Below, piece after piece: positions 33,032 to 43,690 of a stretch of 64,000 bases of DNA. Numbering within the stretch: position 1 is the stretch's first letter; each line of letters starts with the position of its first letter. This stretch comes from Solenopsis invicta. Lineage: Eukaryota > Arthropoda > Insecta > Hymenoptera > Formicidae. The notes beneath the pieces were generated by a model. The model did no database searches and was not told the origin of the DNA. It saw only the letters and a program-made list of their open reading frames with translations. The translations under genes were made by a program, and so were the position numbers. The stretch covers positions 4,222,037 to 4,286,036 of the forward strand of contig NC_052673.1 of NCBI RefSeq assembly GCF_016802725.1. The letters are read 5' to 3'.

Positions 33032-33199
33032 TAGAACACCCTATATGTACAGTATATGTATTTTGGGGAATCTTGTAATGTTTGTAAATTTACTTAAAAA
33101 GTTATTAAGCGTGACGATCTGCTTTCGATCGATACAGCATTTCTCGTTTAAAATGTGTTGATACACTTGCCACTTACATTAAGATATTGTTTATATTTT

Positions 33200-33270
33200 A
33201 TGTGTGCGTGCGTGCGTGTGTGCGCGCGCGCGCACACACACACACGCACGCACGCACGCACACACATACA
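33200..33270. repeat. Palindromic alternating purine-pyrimidine tract
   Basis: A (TG)n/(CG)n run turns into (CA)n so that the whole 70 bp is almost self-complementary (TGTGCGTGCGTGCG...CGCACGCACGCACA). It could extrude a cruciform or adopt Z-DNA. A GGGTGTCCCA sequence follows at 33270, as at the ends of many insect TIR elements. Confidence 0.85.
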
Positions 33271-33668
33271 GGGTGTCCCAGAGCGATGTATACAGATTGA
33301 TTATCACGATGAGGTAGAAGGGATCGAGATAAATCAAAAAGTCTAATACCATTTTGCGATATTTACAATAACTTTCGAGTAATAAAATGTTAAAGTCGAT
33401 CGAATAAGACCGCGCAAAGAGACAAACGGTCGCTTACCTGAGCCGTAGGACCGCCCACCGCGGCCCGACTATAGGCGACGCCGCGACGGTAAGTGGCGCG
33501 CGGCGAGGAGAAGGATAGCTTGGCACCGCACCGCTCTTTTATACTCTCGCACCACGCCGTGGTACGCGTCAACGCTATACACTTGTGATCCCGATTATTA
33601 AGTATTTTGTTCTTTGTAATATTTATAGCATTTTTTATAGCGAAAAACCAAAAGATCAATTTAAATGT
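33271..33668. other. Sequence ahead of the second gypsy element
   Basis: It includes a GC-rich block (33400-33560) unlike the surroundings. It may be a 5' LTR or leader remnant, but it does not match the 3' LTR start at 38093, so I leave it unassigned. Confidence 0.35.
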
Positions 33669-33686
33669 TTAATTTTTTTCTGAGGG

Positions 33687-34200
33687 ATGCGTTCTCCTGC
33701 CGATGCTAATATTCGTACTAAGCTTCTTAACCTCATAGATTCAAAGTCAGATTTAATCACAATCGAGGATCTCACAACACAATGTCAGCGCCTTATAAAT
33801 CTCAAAATCGATTCTTCATTAATACAAAACTTAAAAGCGGGAACTGTTGCAGTTATAAAAAATTTATCCCAAAAATGAGAACAAGGAAATTCATTAAAAA
33901 AGGGAAGAAGGATTAATCACATCAAACACGCAAAAATCAATCAATAGATTCAAATCATTCTCCTTCAACACCTTGATTGATTTGGCAGCGTATTCAAAGC
34001 TCTGCACCTACAAAAACTACAAGTGCCAAAAATGTAACAATATTAGTCACAAGGACGGATATTGCTATTCCAGCAAGAAGTTAATGGCAAATTCTGCAAC
34101 AAAGAAACCACAGCAGCCACAGGCAAGCCTTATTTCCGTAGTCAACCAGGTCAACACAGTACCATTGCGGAAATATGTCGACGTTGAGATAAATTCTTAA
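33687..34200 (+). pseudogene. gag: gypsy gag remnant with CCHC zinc knuckle
   Basis: The frame at 33687-33878 (NIRTKLLNLIDSKSDLITIE) is the end of a gag capsid domain. After shifts, CQKCNNISHKDGYC at about 34030 is an exact CX2CX4HX4C knuckle for RNA binding. The frame ends with VPLRKYVDVEINS, the usual start of the retropepsin. The N-terminal gag is missing. Confidence 0.75.
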
Positions 34201-34559
34201 CCGGTGAAACTCCAACTTACAAGCTCAGATATTACCATCATTTCCCAAGATACGTAGCACTCTCTTGGTTAGCCACCAGTTCAAGTATCTATAAAAATTA
34301 CGCGGGATGCTTTAGGTAATATTTTGAAAATTTTACATGAAATTGACTGTACGGTCTCTTTAAACAGACTAAACAATTACGTTGTTTTATCACTTCCAAT
34401 CCTGATCTAAATATTAATGGATTGAATTGGTTGAATAATTTTAATCTCTGGAACTGTCCATTTACAGCTTCTACAATCACACTGCACATTCTCCTAGCGA
34501 CATAAACAATTTGTACACAGAATCTCTCAAGCAGAAGTTTTATGAGATTTTCAAAGAAA

Positions 34560-35998
34560 AAATAGGTTGATGCACAAAAACCAATGTACAGTTTTACTTA
34601 AAACCAGACGCTAGACCTGTTTTCCGTGCAAAGAGATCTGTCGCTTATTCAATTGTACGCTTGTCGACATAGAACTCACACGTCTCGAACAAGCAGGTAT
34701 CACTTCTCCAGTCAATTATTCAGATTGGGCTGCGCCCATTGTTGTAGTCCGTAAAAAGAATGGTAGTATATGCATCTGTGCTGATTTTTTTATAGATATA
34801 AATAATTCTTTACAACCTAATCGGCATTTACTTCCATATCCAGATGGAATATTTGCTCAACTTGCAATTATTTTAGTCATATCAATCTTTCAAATGCTTT
34901 CTTCCACATTAAAGAACAATTACGACATTTTCTAACTATTAACACGCATAAAGAACTCTATAACCGTCTATAACCGTTTACCCTTTGGTATTACTACCGT
35001 TCCAATTTCAAGCCATTGTCGATTCTATAATTGCAACCCTCAACAATGTTTTTGCTCATATTGACGACTTAGTCGTAGGAGGGGCAACGGAACAAGAACA
35101 TAACCAATATTTATTAAAATTGTTTGAATGCATCCAATCTTACGGATTTCGTATCCGTCTTGAGAAGTGCTCATTTTTCACGCAACAAATCAAATACTTG
35201 GGCTATATTATTGATGGTTAGGGTTTACAACCAGATGCCCAAAAAGTTGCTGTTATAATTGACAGGCCAATTCCTTCAAATCAATCAATGTTACGTTCAT
35301 TTTTAGATGCTGTCAATTATTACGGTCGGTTTATTCCGCAAATGCATTTTTTCAGACGAACCCTTGACTAACTCCTTAAACAAAATTCATCCTGGAGCTG
35401 GACTCGTCAATGTCATGAGCCATTCAAGCAATTCAAACGGATTTTGCAATCCAACCTTTTGCTCACACATTACAATCCTAAGTACGAGATTTTAGTTGTA
35501 GCAAACGCTTCTAATGATGGCATTGGCACCTACATTTTAGATAAATTTCCAGATCATTTAGTTAAAGTCATTCGTCACGCTGCTCGTGATTTTACAGAAA
35601 CCGAAAAGCAGTACAACCAAATTGAAAAAAAAGGGCTGGCTTTAATTTTTGCTGTCACTAAGTTTCATAAAATAATTTTCGGTAGACTATTTATTCTTGA
35701 AACAGATCACAAGCCACTTCTCGCTATTTCTGGTTACAATGAAGGCATTCCAGTACATACGGCCAACCGACTTCAGCGTTGGGCTCTCCAACTTTTTGCA
35801 TGTGATTTCCAAATTCAATACGTTGAAACATCTGAATTTGGTCATGCAGATATCTTATCCAGGTTAATCAATCAGCAAAACAAACCTGAAAAAAACCGTT
35901 ATTGCTTCGATTCAATTGGAAGAAGATATTACTGCCATCTTTCAAGATTCAATGCAGAATACACCAATCACCTTCAAACATATTCAGGAAGCGACTAA
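34560..35998 (+). pseudogene. pol: gypsy reverse transcriptase and RNase H remnant
   Basis: Conceptual reading gives RLEQAGITSPVNYSDWAAPI, then VVVRKKNGSICICADF, a damaged motif with PFGI, and the catalytic box as AHIDDLVVGG at about 35050 (HIDD for the usual YxDD). LEKCSFFTQQIKYLGYIIDG follows. From 35444 an open frame of 184 codons covers RNase H (VANASNDGIGTYILD, ETDHKPLLAI, GHADILSRL). Several stops and shifts are present between the blocks. Confidence 0.85.
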
Positions 35999-36060
35999 AA
36001 CAGACCTTACCTTACAATAAGTAAAACAATACACATTATCTAGTTGGCCAACATCCTTGG

Positions 36061-36460
36061 GTGACGCTCAGGTCATCATTTTATCGTCGTCTAGAAGCTT
36101 TATCAGTAACACAAGATTGCTTAATGCTGCAAGATTGCGTTGTTATTCCTACACGTTATCAAAATCAAATCCTTAGACAATTACACAAAGGTCATCCAGG
36201 AATACAGTGCATGAAGGCTATTGCTCACTCACATGTATATTGGCCTGAAAGGGATTTTCAAATAGAAAACACTGTCAAAACATGCAATAATTGCGCTTTA
36301 GCAGCGAGAACTCTAGTCGTAGTTTTCTCGCAAAGTTGATCTACTCCAATAAAACCATGGAAAAGGTTTCACATAGATCATGATAGCATCATAAGAGAAT
36401 ACTATTTTCTACTTGTAGATTCTTACTTTAAATGGCCGGAAATCTATCCAACGACATCTA
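36061..36460 (+). pseudogene. pol: gypsy integrase, N-terminal part
   Basis: HKGHPGIQCMKAIAHSHVYW...CNNCA is the HHCC zinc domain. After a stop, KPWKRFHIDHDSI and LLVDSYFKWPEIYPT give the first catalytic segment, with HIDHD in place of HID(F/Y)AGP. It is broken at 36460 by the mariner insertion and resumes after 37171. Confidence 0.78.
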
Positions 36461-37171
36461 TTTTAACCTTAACTTAGTTTTCGCCCGCAAATGTTAGATG
36501 GCGATCTAAAAAGTTCTAGTAGTCATTACTAACGCATCTGGTACTTTTTTCTTAGTTCTGACATTTCTCGATAACATTCAGTCAGCATAAACAATTGTTT
36601 GTATAAATAACAATTTTTTTTGCTTTGTGAAAAATGAATGGGTTCAGAAAAATTAGTGGGATCAGCAAGGAGTGCTGTATTACGAGCTGCTGAAACCAAA
36701 CTGTTACTGCCAATTTTTATAAATGTCAATTGAACAAATTAAATGATGAGCTATTGCAAAAAAGATCAGCAATAGTGAGTAACAGGCGCAAAGTTATTCT
36801 CCTTTATGATAACGCTCGGCCACACACTGGAAAAACCATCAAGGAAATATTGATGCAACTCAAATGGGAAACTCTTCCTCACTCAGCATACTCACCAGAC
36901 ATAGCGCCTTCTGATTACCACTTGTTTAGATCGATGCAGCATATGAGTGGTACACGCTTCCGAAATGTTCAAGAAGTACGAGAATAAGTGGACGAATGGA
37001 TTGTTTCGAAACCGAAATTGTTTTATTGAGATGGTATCACTCAGTTGCCAGAAAGATGGAAGAAATTTGTAGAAGGTGATGGAAAATACTTTCATTGAAA
37101 TAATTTGTACAAATTTTTTCCAATAAACGTTTTTTCTCAGCCTTTTTTGGGCGGAAACTAAGTTAAGGTTC
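36461..37171 (+). mobile_element. Deleted mariner inside the gypsy integrase
   Basis: The TIRs AACCTTAACTTAGTTTTCGCC (left) and complement (right) lie near TA dinucleotides at both ends. Only the C-terminal half of the transposase remains (36730-37090: LLYDNARPHTGK, SPDIAPSDYHLF). The sequence on either side is integrase, which shows the order of insertion. Confidence 0.82.
36730..37096 (+). pseudogene. Mariner transposase C-terminal fragment
   Basis: It keeps the second and third catalytic aspartates (YDNARPH, PSDYHLF, D34D) and the WKKFVEGDGKYF end, but two stops (after QEVRE and after KLFY) and the loss of the N-terminal half make it non-functional. By sequence it belongs to a different mariner family from those at 14666 and 31750. 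Confidence 0.8.
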
Positions 37172-38080
37172 TAATATCACAGTTTCGAAAACTGTTGAAA
37201 TTCTTGTAAATATTCTTGCTTGTTTTGGAATCCCAAACACCATTGACACAGACAATTTACATTTAAGGTTTTCTAATCTTTCTGTATTTCCAAGAGCATT
37301 ACACATCTTCGTTGTCCTCCGTTTTATCCAAGTTCAAACGAACAAACAGAACGCTTTAAAAGAGAGACACCTTTAAAAGAGACGTACAAAAACTCAAGGC
37401 AGAGGAAAATATTAAGGAACACCTGCCCGTTTTCCTTCAACATTATCGTTTAACGCTAAATTCAAATCTTCCAAATAAGTTATCTCCAGCTGAAGCATTC
37501 CTGGGCAAGCCACTCAAAACGCTCAGCTCAAATCATTTGATGTTTGATCTACTCAAACCTCCAGAAGCAAAACAACATTACAAGGACAAGAACAAGGTCA
37601 AACGGAACATCAGTATAACCAAAAACATGTCAAGGCAAAACAATTTGAACCAGACGATACAGTATACGTCAAGATATATAGAACAACAATAACAAATGGC
37701 AGTGGACTCCAGAAAAAATAATTAAACGCATTGATCGGGTACTATACAATGTCCTTTTGGGCACAAAAGATCGTTTAGTCAGATCGCACGCAAATCAGCT
37801 GAGACTCAGAATCTCAAGCAAAGCTGAACAATACAATCAACTATTATACTATTAGATATCCTTCTGGATATTTTTGACATTCCAACATTTGATCAACCAC
37901 TTGGTAAGGAACCACCAAATGTTCCATCCGCATCTACATCAGAAGATCACACAGAACCTGACAACCAATTAGCTGACACTCCAAATTACATCAAAAGCTC
38001 TCAACCAAGACAAGTACAGCTCAGGAGCTCCAACCAAAGAAAAATAGCTCCTCACCGATTCAAAGACTTTGTTCGACACT
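37172..38080 (+). pseudogene. pol: gypsy integrase, C-terminal part
   Basis: After the mariner the integrase resumes with VEILVNILACFGIPNTIDTD, the region of the second catalytic aspartate (IDTDNL, where active copies have SDNG). Later, KHVKAKQFEPDDTVYVK is the chromodomain-proximal part seen in gypsy integrases. Frequent stops. Confidence 0.72.
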
Positions 38081-38281
38081 AAAAAGGGGAAGTGTTGTTA
38101 AGGACTCATATTTGCCGCGCTACACAATACACACAGAGCGCACTAGTGGGAGCGTTATACGCGCACCTTGAAAATCTGCCTTACACAGATACATGCATAC
38201 ATACAGACAGACATTCTACAGACTTCCGATATTCAAGTACCACGTGCATTACGATATTAATCTGTATAATTAAATACAATA
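38080..38281 (+). repeat. Purine tract and start of the 3' LTR
   Basis: AAAAAGGGGAAG precedes TGTTGTTAAGGACTC at 38093. The LTR is interrupted at 38281 by a MITE and may resume after 38775. No copy is found at the 5' side, so the element is truncated there. Confidence 0.65.
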
Positions 38282-38773
38282 CCGGCCAAAATTATATCAT
38301 TTTTCAATTATTTTTGATAATTTCTTTTTAAAGGCACAAATCTCTTAAATCATAATATATTTTAATGATAAATATAACTTACGTAAATAATAACTTTTTA
38401 TTAAATAATAAAAACAGCAACATGTGAAAAATTATTTTTATTTCAAATTTTCAAAATATGTAAAATTTGAATCATAATTAATTTTAAGCCGTAACAAGTA
38501 TAAATAATGTGGAATATTAAATTTAACTGCTAAAACTAAGTTATGGTGGTGAAAACAATGATTGCGACACGAAAAACAGAAAAGGACAAAAGTGCAACTA
38601 TGAAAAAATTAATAAAAAATTCGAAGATTACAGTGTATGTTGTCAAATCTTATTATACTTTATATACGAGGTGTACCTTCCATCAAGAATTTACTATAAA
38701 ATTTTGAGTGCATTTGATACACTTTGATAAAAATTATGCTTCAAAAATCGAAAGGTGATATAATTTTGGCCGG
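38282..38773. mobile_element. Tc1/mariner-type MITE, 492 bp
   Basis: CCGGCCAAAATTATATCA and complement are flanked by TA (38280-38281 and 38774-38775). The GGCCAAAA-type terminus recalls Tc1 ends. It encodes nothing. Confidence 0.8.
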
Positions 38774-39111
38774 TAATGTATATACTTTTTTTGTGTCAGT
38801 CATCGTCTCATTCATTCACGACTTTAAAGACACAACACGTATATTTACAATTTACAAACATTTACAAGATTTCAAAAGAAGTACGCGTCGTATACTTGTC
38901 GGGCTTAAAACACAGCTTTTTAAGAAAAACCTAGAAAGTAATATCACGGAAATTGAATTGCTAATCAATTTAATAATTTTTTGTGCTTACAAGTATTTAT
39001 TATTTCCCTTCATCCTAAAAAACTGTAAAATATTTATTGCAAAAAATATTGCGCTAACCGAGGTTTTTAGCAATAAATTCTTTAATTAGTTTTTTAAAAC
39101 ACTTATTTTAG

Positions 39112-39592
39112 TACAAATTGAACAAGAATACTTTTTACGGTCGCAGCTAGGTCTTCGTGCTTGTATTGTTTGTGTGATTTTATATATTTTCCTCAAGTTC
39201 AATGAACTGCGCGCCGAAATTAATTTTCAGTCATAATAATTTTAAATTGAACAAAATTAAGTAATATTACGTACTATTAAATATTAACCCTTTTTTTATC
39301 TGAAAAAACTGTAAAGAAATTATTGCGAAAAATATCGGGAGGTCCCAGATCTGAACCCTGGAAAGTGATATTTTTTGCAATAATTTCTTTATAGTTTTTT
39401 CAGGGGTAAAAAGGGTTAATATTTAATAATACATAATATTACATAATCTTGTTCAATTTAAAATTGTGTTATGACTGAAAATTAATTCGGCGCGCAGTTT
39501 ATTAAACTTAAGGAAAGTATATAAAATTACACAAACAATACAAGCACAAAGACCTAGCTGCAACCGTAAAAAGCATTCTTGTTTAATTTGTA
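39112..39592. mobile_element. Foldback element, 481 bp palindrome
   Basis: The arms of about 235 bp (TACAAATTGAACAAGAAT at the left; complement at the right) meet near 39350 with a short centre around AGGTCCCAGATCTGAACC. A third, diverged copy of the inner part (AAAAAACTGTAAAATATTTA) lies at about 39015-39060. No coding. Confidence 0.85.
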
Positions 39593-39945
39593 TTGATACA
39601 GCAACGTAAAAATATTTCTCTCTACTACTTATTTTAGTATTTTATTTCATGTTTTAAAACTTGGATCCTGTTAGGAACAAAGACACAGAATACGGAACAC
39701 GCAATACGGAATAAAAGAGATGTCAAATTAGAGAAAGCATTTTTGGGGATTTTATTCTGAGGCCAAAACATAACTTTCAAGCATTATTTCGTTCTGACCA
39801 CAGTACTTTTCGATTTTTCAGCTAATCCAAATACATGTTTATCATACGAGAAAAAAAGAGAAGATTAATAATAACATATAATGATTGTAATATTAATATT
39901 AACATTAAGAGTTACAAATATAATACAATTACGTCTATTACTTAG
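39593..39945. other. Intron end before the second visible ABCD exon
   Basis: AT-rich, no feature seen except the acceptor TTACTTAG at the exon boundary. Confidence 0.6.
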
Positions 39946-40040
39946 GAGGAGTAAGTGAACGAACAAGATATCTGACCACTTCGAAAAATCTTCTGAGCTC
40001 TGGCGCAGATGCTGTCGAACGACTTATGTCATCTTATAAA
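39946..40040 (+). CDS. ABCD-family transporter, second visible exon
   Basis: The 95-bp exon between TTACTTAG| and |GTACGT encodes SERTRYLTTSKNLLSSGADA and VERLMSSYK. In vertebrate ABCD1 the same place reads similar to ERxxAFTxARNLLxxxADAxERxMSSYK, the last transmembrane segment leading to the linker. The first two bases complete the codon started at 16695, so the exons are in phase across a 23,250-bp intron. Confidence 0.92.
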
Positions 40041-40194
40041 GTACGTACTTCAATTCATATTAATTTTTTTAATCTTGCATATTTTGAAATTAAAGTATAA
40101 ATCCAAATGCGCGCGTGCGGAACACCAGAGTTAAAGATTTCGAAGAGATACGTTTAAAATATTATTATAAATACAATTTTTGTTAAAAAACCAG

Positions 40195-40384
40195 GAATTA
40201 GTCGCATTAGCAGGATATGCAGCACGCGTCAGTGAAATGTTAGACGTGTTTAAGGATGCTGCACTTTGCAAATACAAGAGGAACGTTGTCACCAGTAGTC
40301 CAGCGAGATCCCTTCCAAATGGTAACACTCAACAACTCGCAGAAAAAGTAATTGAATTTAGTAACGGCATTCCAATAATAAAAG
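40195..40384 (+). CDS. ABCD-family transporter, third visible exon
   Basis: The 190-bp exon between AACCAG| and |GTAAGT follows a normal 154-bp intron. It encodes ELVALAGYAARVSEMLDVFK, the conserved linker helix, and a variable part leading to SNGIPIIK just before the nucleotide-binding domain. It starts in phase 0 and ends in phase 1. No Walker A, signature or Walker B exon is found in the remaining 23.6 kb, so the next intron is also very long. Confidence 0.92.
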
Positions 40385-41640
40385 GTAAGTCATATGATTC
40401 AACTAAATTTATATTCAGAAAACTTTAGAAAAATATACATTTTGACGCAAGAATTATTCTGTCTTGGAATATCAACTAAAGTCAGATGACTTGTGTCAAT
40501 ATGTGTAATATTTAAAATTATTAATTAATATAATTTTAATAAATTACTATTTTTTACTTGAGGTTGGTAAAATTAAACTATTAAAAAATTATTTTAATTT
40601 TTATATCTTGATGTAAGAGTAAATTAATTACACAGGTCGACAGTAATTATTCTTTAGAAGAAGCAGCTCTGATAAGCTTGATATATATTGTAAAGTCATA
40701 TTTCTGTGTGATTTTCAAGAGATTTTAGCCGTCGTTCATCCTTGATTTAAAAATTATTAACGTAAAAAATTTTATGAATGGAACTATATTTTCATTACTA
40801 AGAAATTTGATTAGGGTTAGGTTAGAATTCTTCGGGGTGATGGTACAAATTGTACAAAAGAAAAAGCGGGGCCCTTCCCTTGCTCATACATACATGTATT
40901 CTTTCCATGCGAAACTCATGACAAAAACAAGTATAACATAGTGTTTCTTAAGTAATTTTTTATTACTTTTAATTTCGAGAAAGACCTCTCTGTACTCGCA
41001 ACTGATTTGGGTGTACGGCTACAGCACGGCTGTAGTTACTGAGAACTAAGGTAACAAAGGTACGACTTCGGTGAAAGGCATACTCCCTCCGTTTTTTGCC
41101 AACCAAAGTTTGGCAGCAGTCAGAAGTAATAATAAATAATGCGACACATTTTAACTAAATATAAATGTGCTCTAGCAAATCATATGCTGTTAACGCACTT
41201 AATTTAAAATTACACATTTTTCTTTGCCTTTTGGGTTCATGTATTTGCTTGTAATATTAGTATAATGTATCAAAAGTAATTTATTTAGCTTAATTGAATT
41301 TGTTTATTACACCGTGGAATACGGTTTCAGAGAACTTTCTTTACATGGAAAAAACATATTAAACCATTGTAATTGTATGTTAAATCAATAAATTCATAAA
41401 ATTGCAATATGTAATTACATATTAAAAGTAATCATACTGGCTATGCTTCAGTATCGTGCTAAATGAGCATTGGAATATAGCTACTGTATTTAAATTGATA
41501 TTGTATGTACATTTAAAATGTAAATAGAAATATTTTGTGTGCAGTCAAAACAAACTTTTTTCATTCTGAGACATTCATATAATTTACGTTAATATAGTAT
41601 ATTTACGTTGAAAATCAAAATTCATATAAAATGTAACAAT
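40385..41640. other. Intron sequence, no recognisable gene
   Basis: AT-rich sequence with short frames only. Nothing I can assign. Confidence 0.5.
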
Positions 41641-41840
41641 TATATTTGATTCGCTCCGAAAGGAAAGGGAGATATGAGATGGACCTCGCTTCGTGTAGAA
41701 AGTCGCAAATCCATGTGGAACGGTATAGTCATTGATCTCGTTTTGACCCTAAGCAGAGAAGGTAGGATAGACCGTGTTTCGCGTGGAAAGTGGCAAACTC
41801 ATATGGAATAGTACTAAGATGGACCTGGAAAGTTGAAAAC
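41641..41840. repeat. Tandem copies of a GGACCTCGCTTCGCGTGGAA-like motif
   Basis: Two to three diverged copies of a ~95-bp unit (ATGGACCTCGCTTCGTGTAG; ATAGACCGTGTTTCGCGTGG) occur in direct order. The same motif is present twice in the TIR element at 61692-62349, so this is probably a fragment of that family. Confidence 0.6.
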
Positions 41841-42464
41841 CCGTTATAATTTTCATAATCTTTTTATGATTATAACTTTTAACAAATAGAAAAATATCGA
41901 GCAAAAGTTAATGAGAATCAGCGCTGTTGTCAATGCGCACAAAAAATTTATTCTATACAGTCAAATTACAAAAATATGAACGTTTCGACTCTTATTTGAG
42001 TTATTCTCAACATAAAAGTTTTTTAACTAACATAATATAGGGGAGTTTGAAGAGTTGTGAGCCGGGTTTTTTTTTAAATGTTAACCACCACAAAAATTGA
42101 TATTTTACGCACCTGAAAGGTTAGATTCTCTAATACACCTCAAAAAGCAAGTACTGGCTTAAAAAGTTTATTGAAAGGCTTAACGGTTGTAAAATTTTGA
42201 TATGCTTGAAAACGAGGTGTATTTTTTAAATTTTCAAAAATTTTGGAGAGTTTTAAGCCACGACTTAAAATGGAAGATAATGATATATTTTAGTGGTATT
42301 CTTTATTTAATATGTAGAAAAAAAATTAAGATAATTCTGATAAAGAAATAAAATCCATATAATCTGATTATTCCAATTCACAGTAAACACAGATTTAATA
42401 GCCAATTTTTAAATTGGCACATTTCAAGTGCACAGCTTGATTGCATCGTATTCATTGCAATGTA

Positions 42465-43449
42465 CCTTAGTAGCATTTTCTGGCATTTTCTGCAGGACAG
42501 AATCTGTGTGCAGTTAATTGCAGTAGAATTGAGTCAAATGTGTAAAAGATTATTCCCAAAAGAGCTATGCTGGCAGATTGCTAGCAGACTGCTTCAATAT
42601 TCGTGCACTGTACTTGTATATGAACTGCTTGCAGAAACTTGGTACAGATATTGAGCTATCTTGAAGCAGATTCTTCCCGCAACTGCAGTCTGTAAGCAGT
42701 CTAGCAAAGTTCTTCAGCAGAATGACATAAGATTTTTTTAACAGAAGTAGTGCGCAGATCTTGTGCAAATATTGCACGAATATGATCTGCAGATTTCTGC
42801 AAATTTCTTACAACAGAAATGACGCGCAGATCTTGTGCAGATATTGTACAGATTCTGCTTAATCAGCGGCAGAAAGATCTGCTGCAAAGTTTATAACAAT
42901 TTCGGAATAAAATGGATTTAACAAGTGAATGCTAGTGCCACCGCTAGGTGGCCACGCTGCGGAAGATCTTCTCGTGAGTCGAGTGCGGCCACCGGCGTTA
43001 TATCTAGGCGCCACCGCGGCCGACTTCTCAGCTCATACTCCAGTGAGATTTTTATGAGCTCTGTGTTGTAACCTCAAGACGAATACTCGCTCTCATTTTT
43101 TTCAAACATGGCGTGTGCGTGTGCGTGTAACGCTGTTCCACATAAAATTTTATATTTTTACATGTAAATAACAATTTGTATTGGTATTTAATCTTATTCA
43201 TAAATGAAATGTTTAATTCAAATTTAATCTGTTTCTAATCCATTTTAAGACTATACTAAAATATTCTGGTGAAAGAATTTTACAAATCTTGCAGCAGATA
43301 TATATACAAATTTCTTGCAAGAATTTGACTGCAGAATCTTTCAGAAGAATTGAACAGAATGAGGAAGTAGATCATAACGTCCTGTTAGCAGAATCTTTTA
43401 AGAATCTACTACAAGATTTACAGCAGTCTTGCAGAAAATTGCTACTAGG
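42465..43449. mobile_element. MITE rich in CTGCAGA/TCTTGCAG motifs, with a nested repeat
   Basis: CCTTAGTAGCATTTTCTG at the left and the complement of CCTAGTAGCAATTTTCTGC at the right are its ends. Many copies of TGCAGA and GCAGATCTTGTGCA in both orientations fill the sub-ends. A copy of a 300-bp repeat (42944-43246) is inserted in the centre. Confidence 0.65.
42944..43246 (+). repeat. 300-bp interspersed repeat, copy A
   Basis: Starts CTAGGTGGCCACGCTGCGG, contains GCGGCCAC..GTTATATCTAGGCGCCACC and ends in an AT-rich AATTCAAATTTAATC tail. Copies B (54670-54962, +) and C (60674-60974, -) are homologous over the whole length at roughly three-quarters identity by eye. A GC-rich head and AT-rich tail recall a SINE, but I cannot identify a convincing pol III promoter. 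Confidence 0.8.
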
Positions 43450-43690
43450 GGAATTATTTTTGTTCAATTTCTTCCCGCTAGTGTGGTTACTTAGCGATGA
43501 AACAAAATTGCCCAATTTTTCATTCGATGCGGTTAAAGGATCTACGTATGCCTCATTTAGTTTCGAAATGTAGCGAGTCAAATTGCTTTTATCAATGTTA
43601 TATGCTCGACCGCACCGCTTTCTTTATAATCGTCACCTCTTTGATGACAGCCACTAAGACATTAACATCGATCGCTGGCTTACTAAATTC

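Larger units (their letters stand above)
33669..38281 (+). mobile_element. Second Ty3/gypsy element, plus strand, decayed, 5' LTR not found
   Basis: On the + strand in order: gag (zinc knuckle), protease remnant, reverse transcriptase, RNase H, integrase (interrupted by a mariner at 36461-37171), purine tract at 38080-38092 and an LTR beginning TGTTGTTAAGG at 38093. Stops and shifts occur throughout. The LTR is cut at 38281 by a Tc1-type MITE. Confidence 0.85.
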
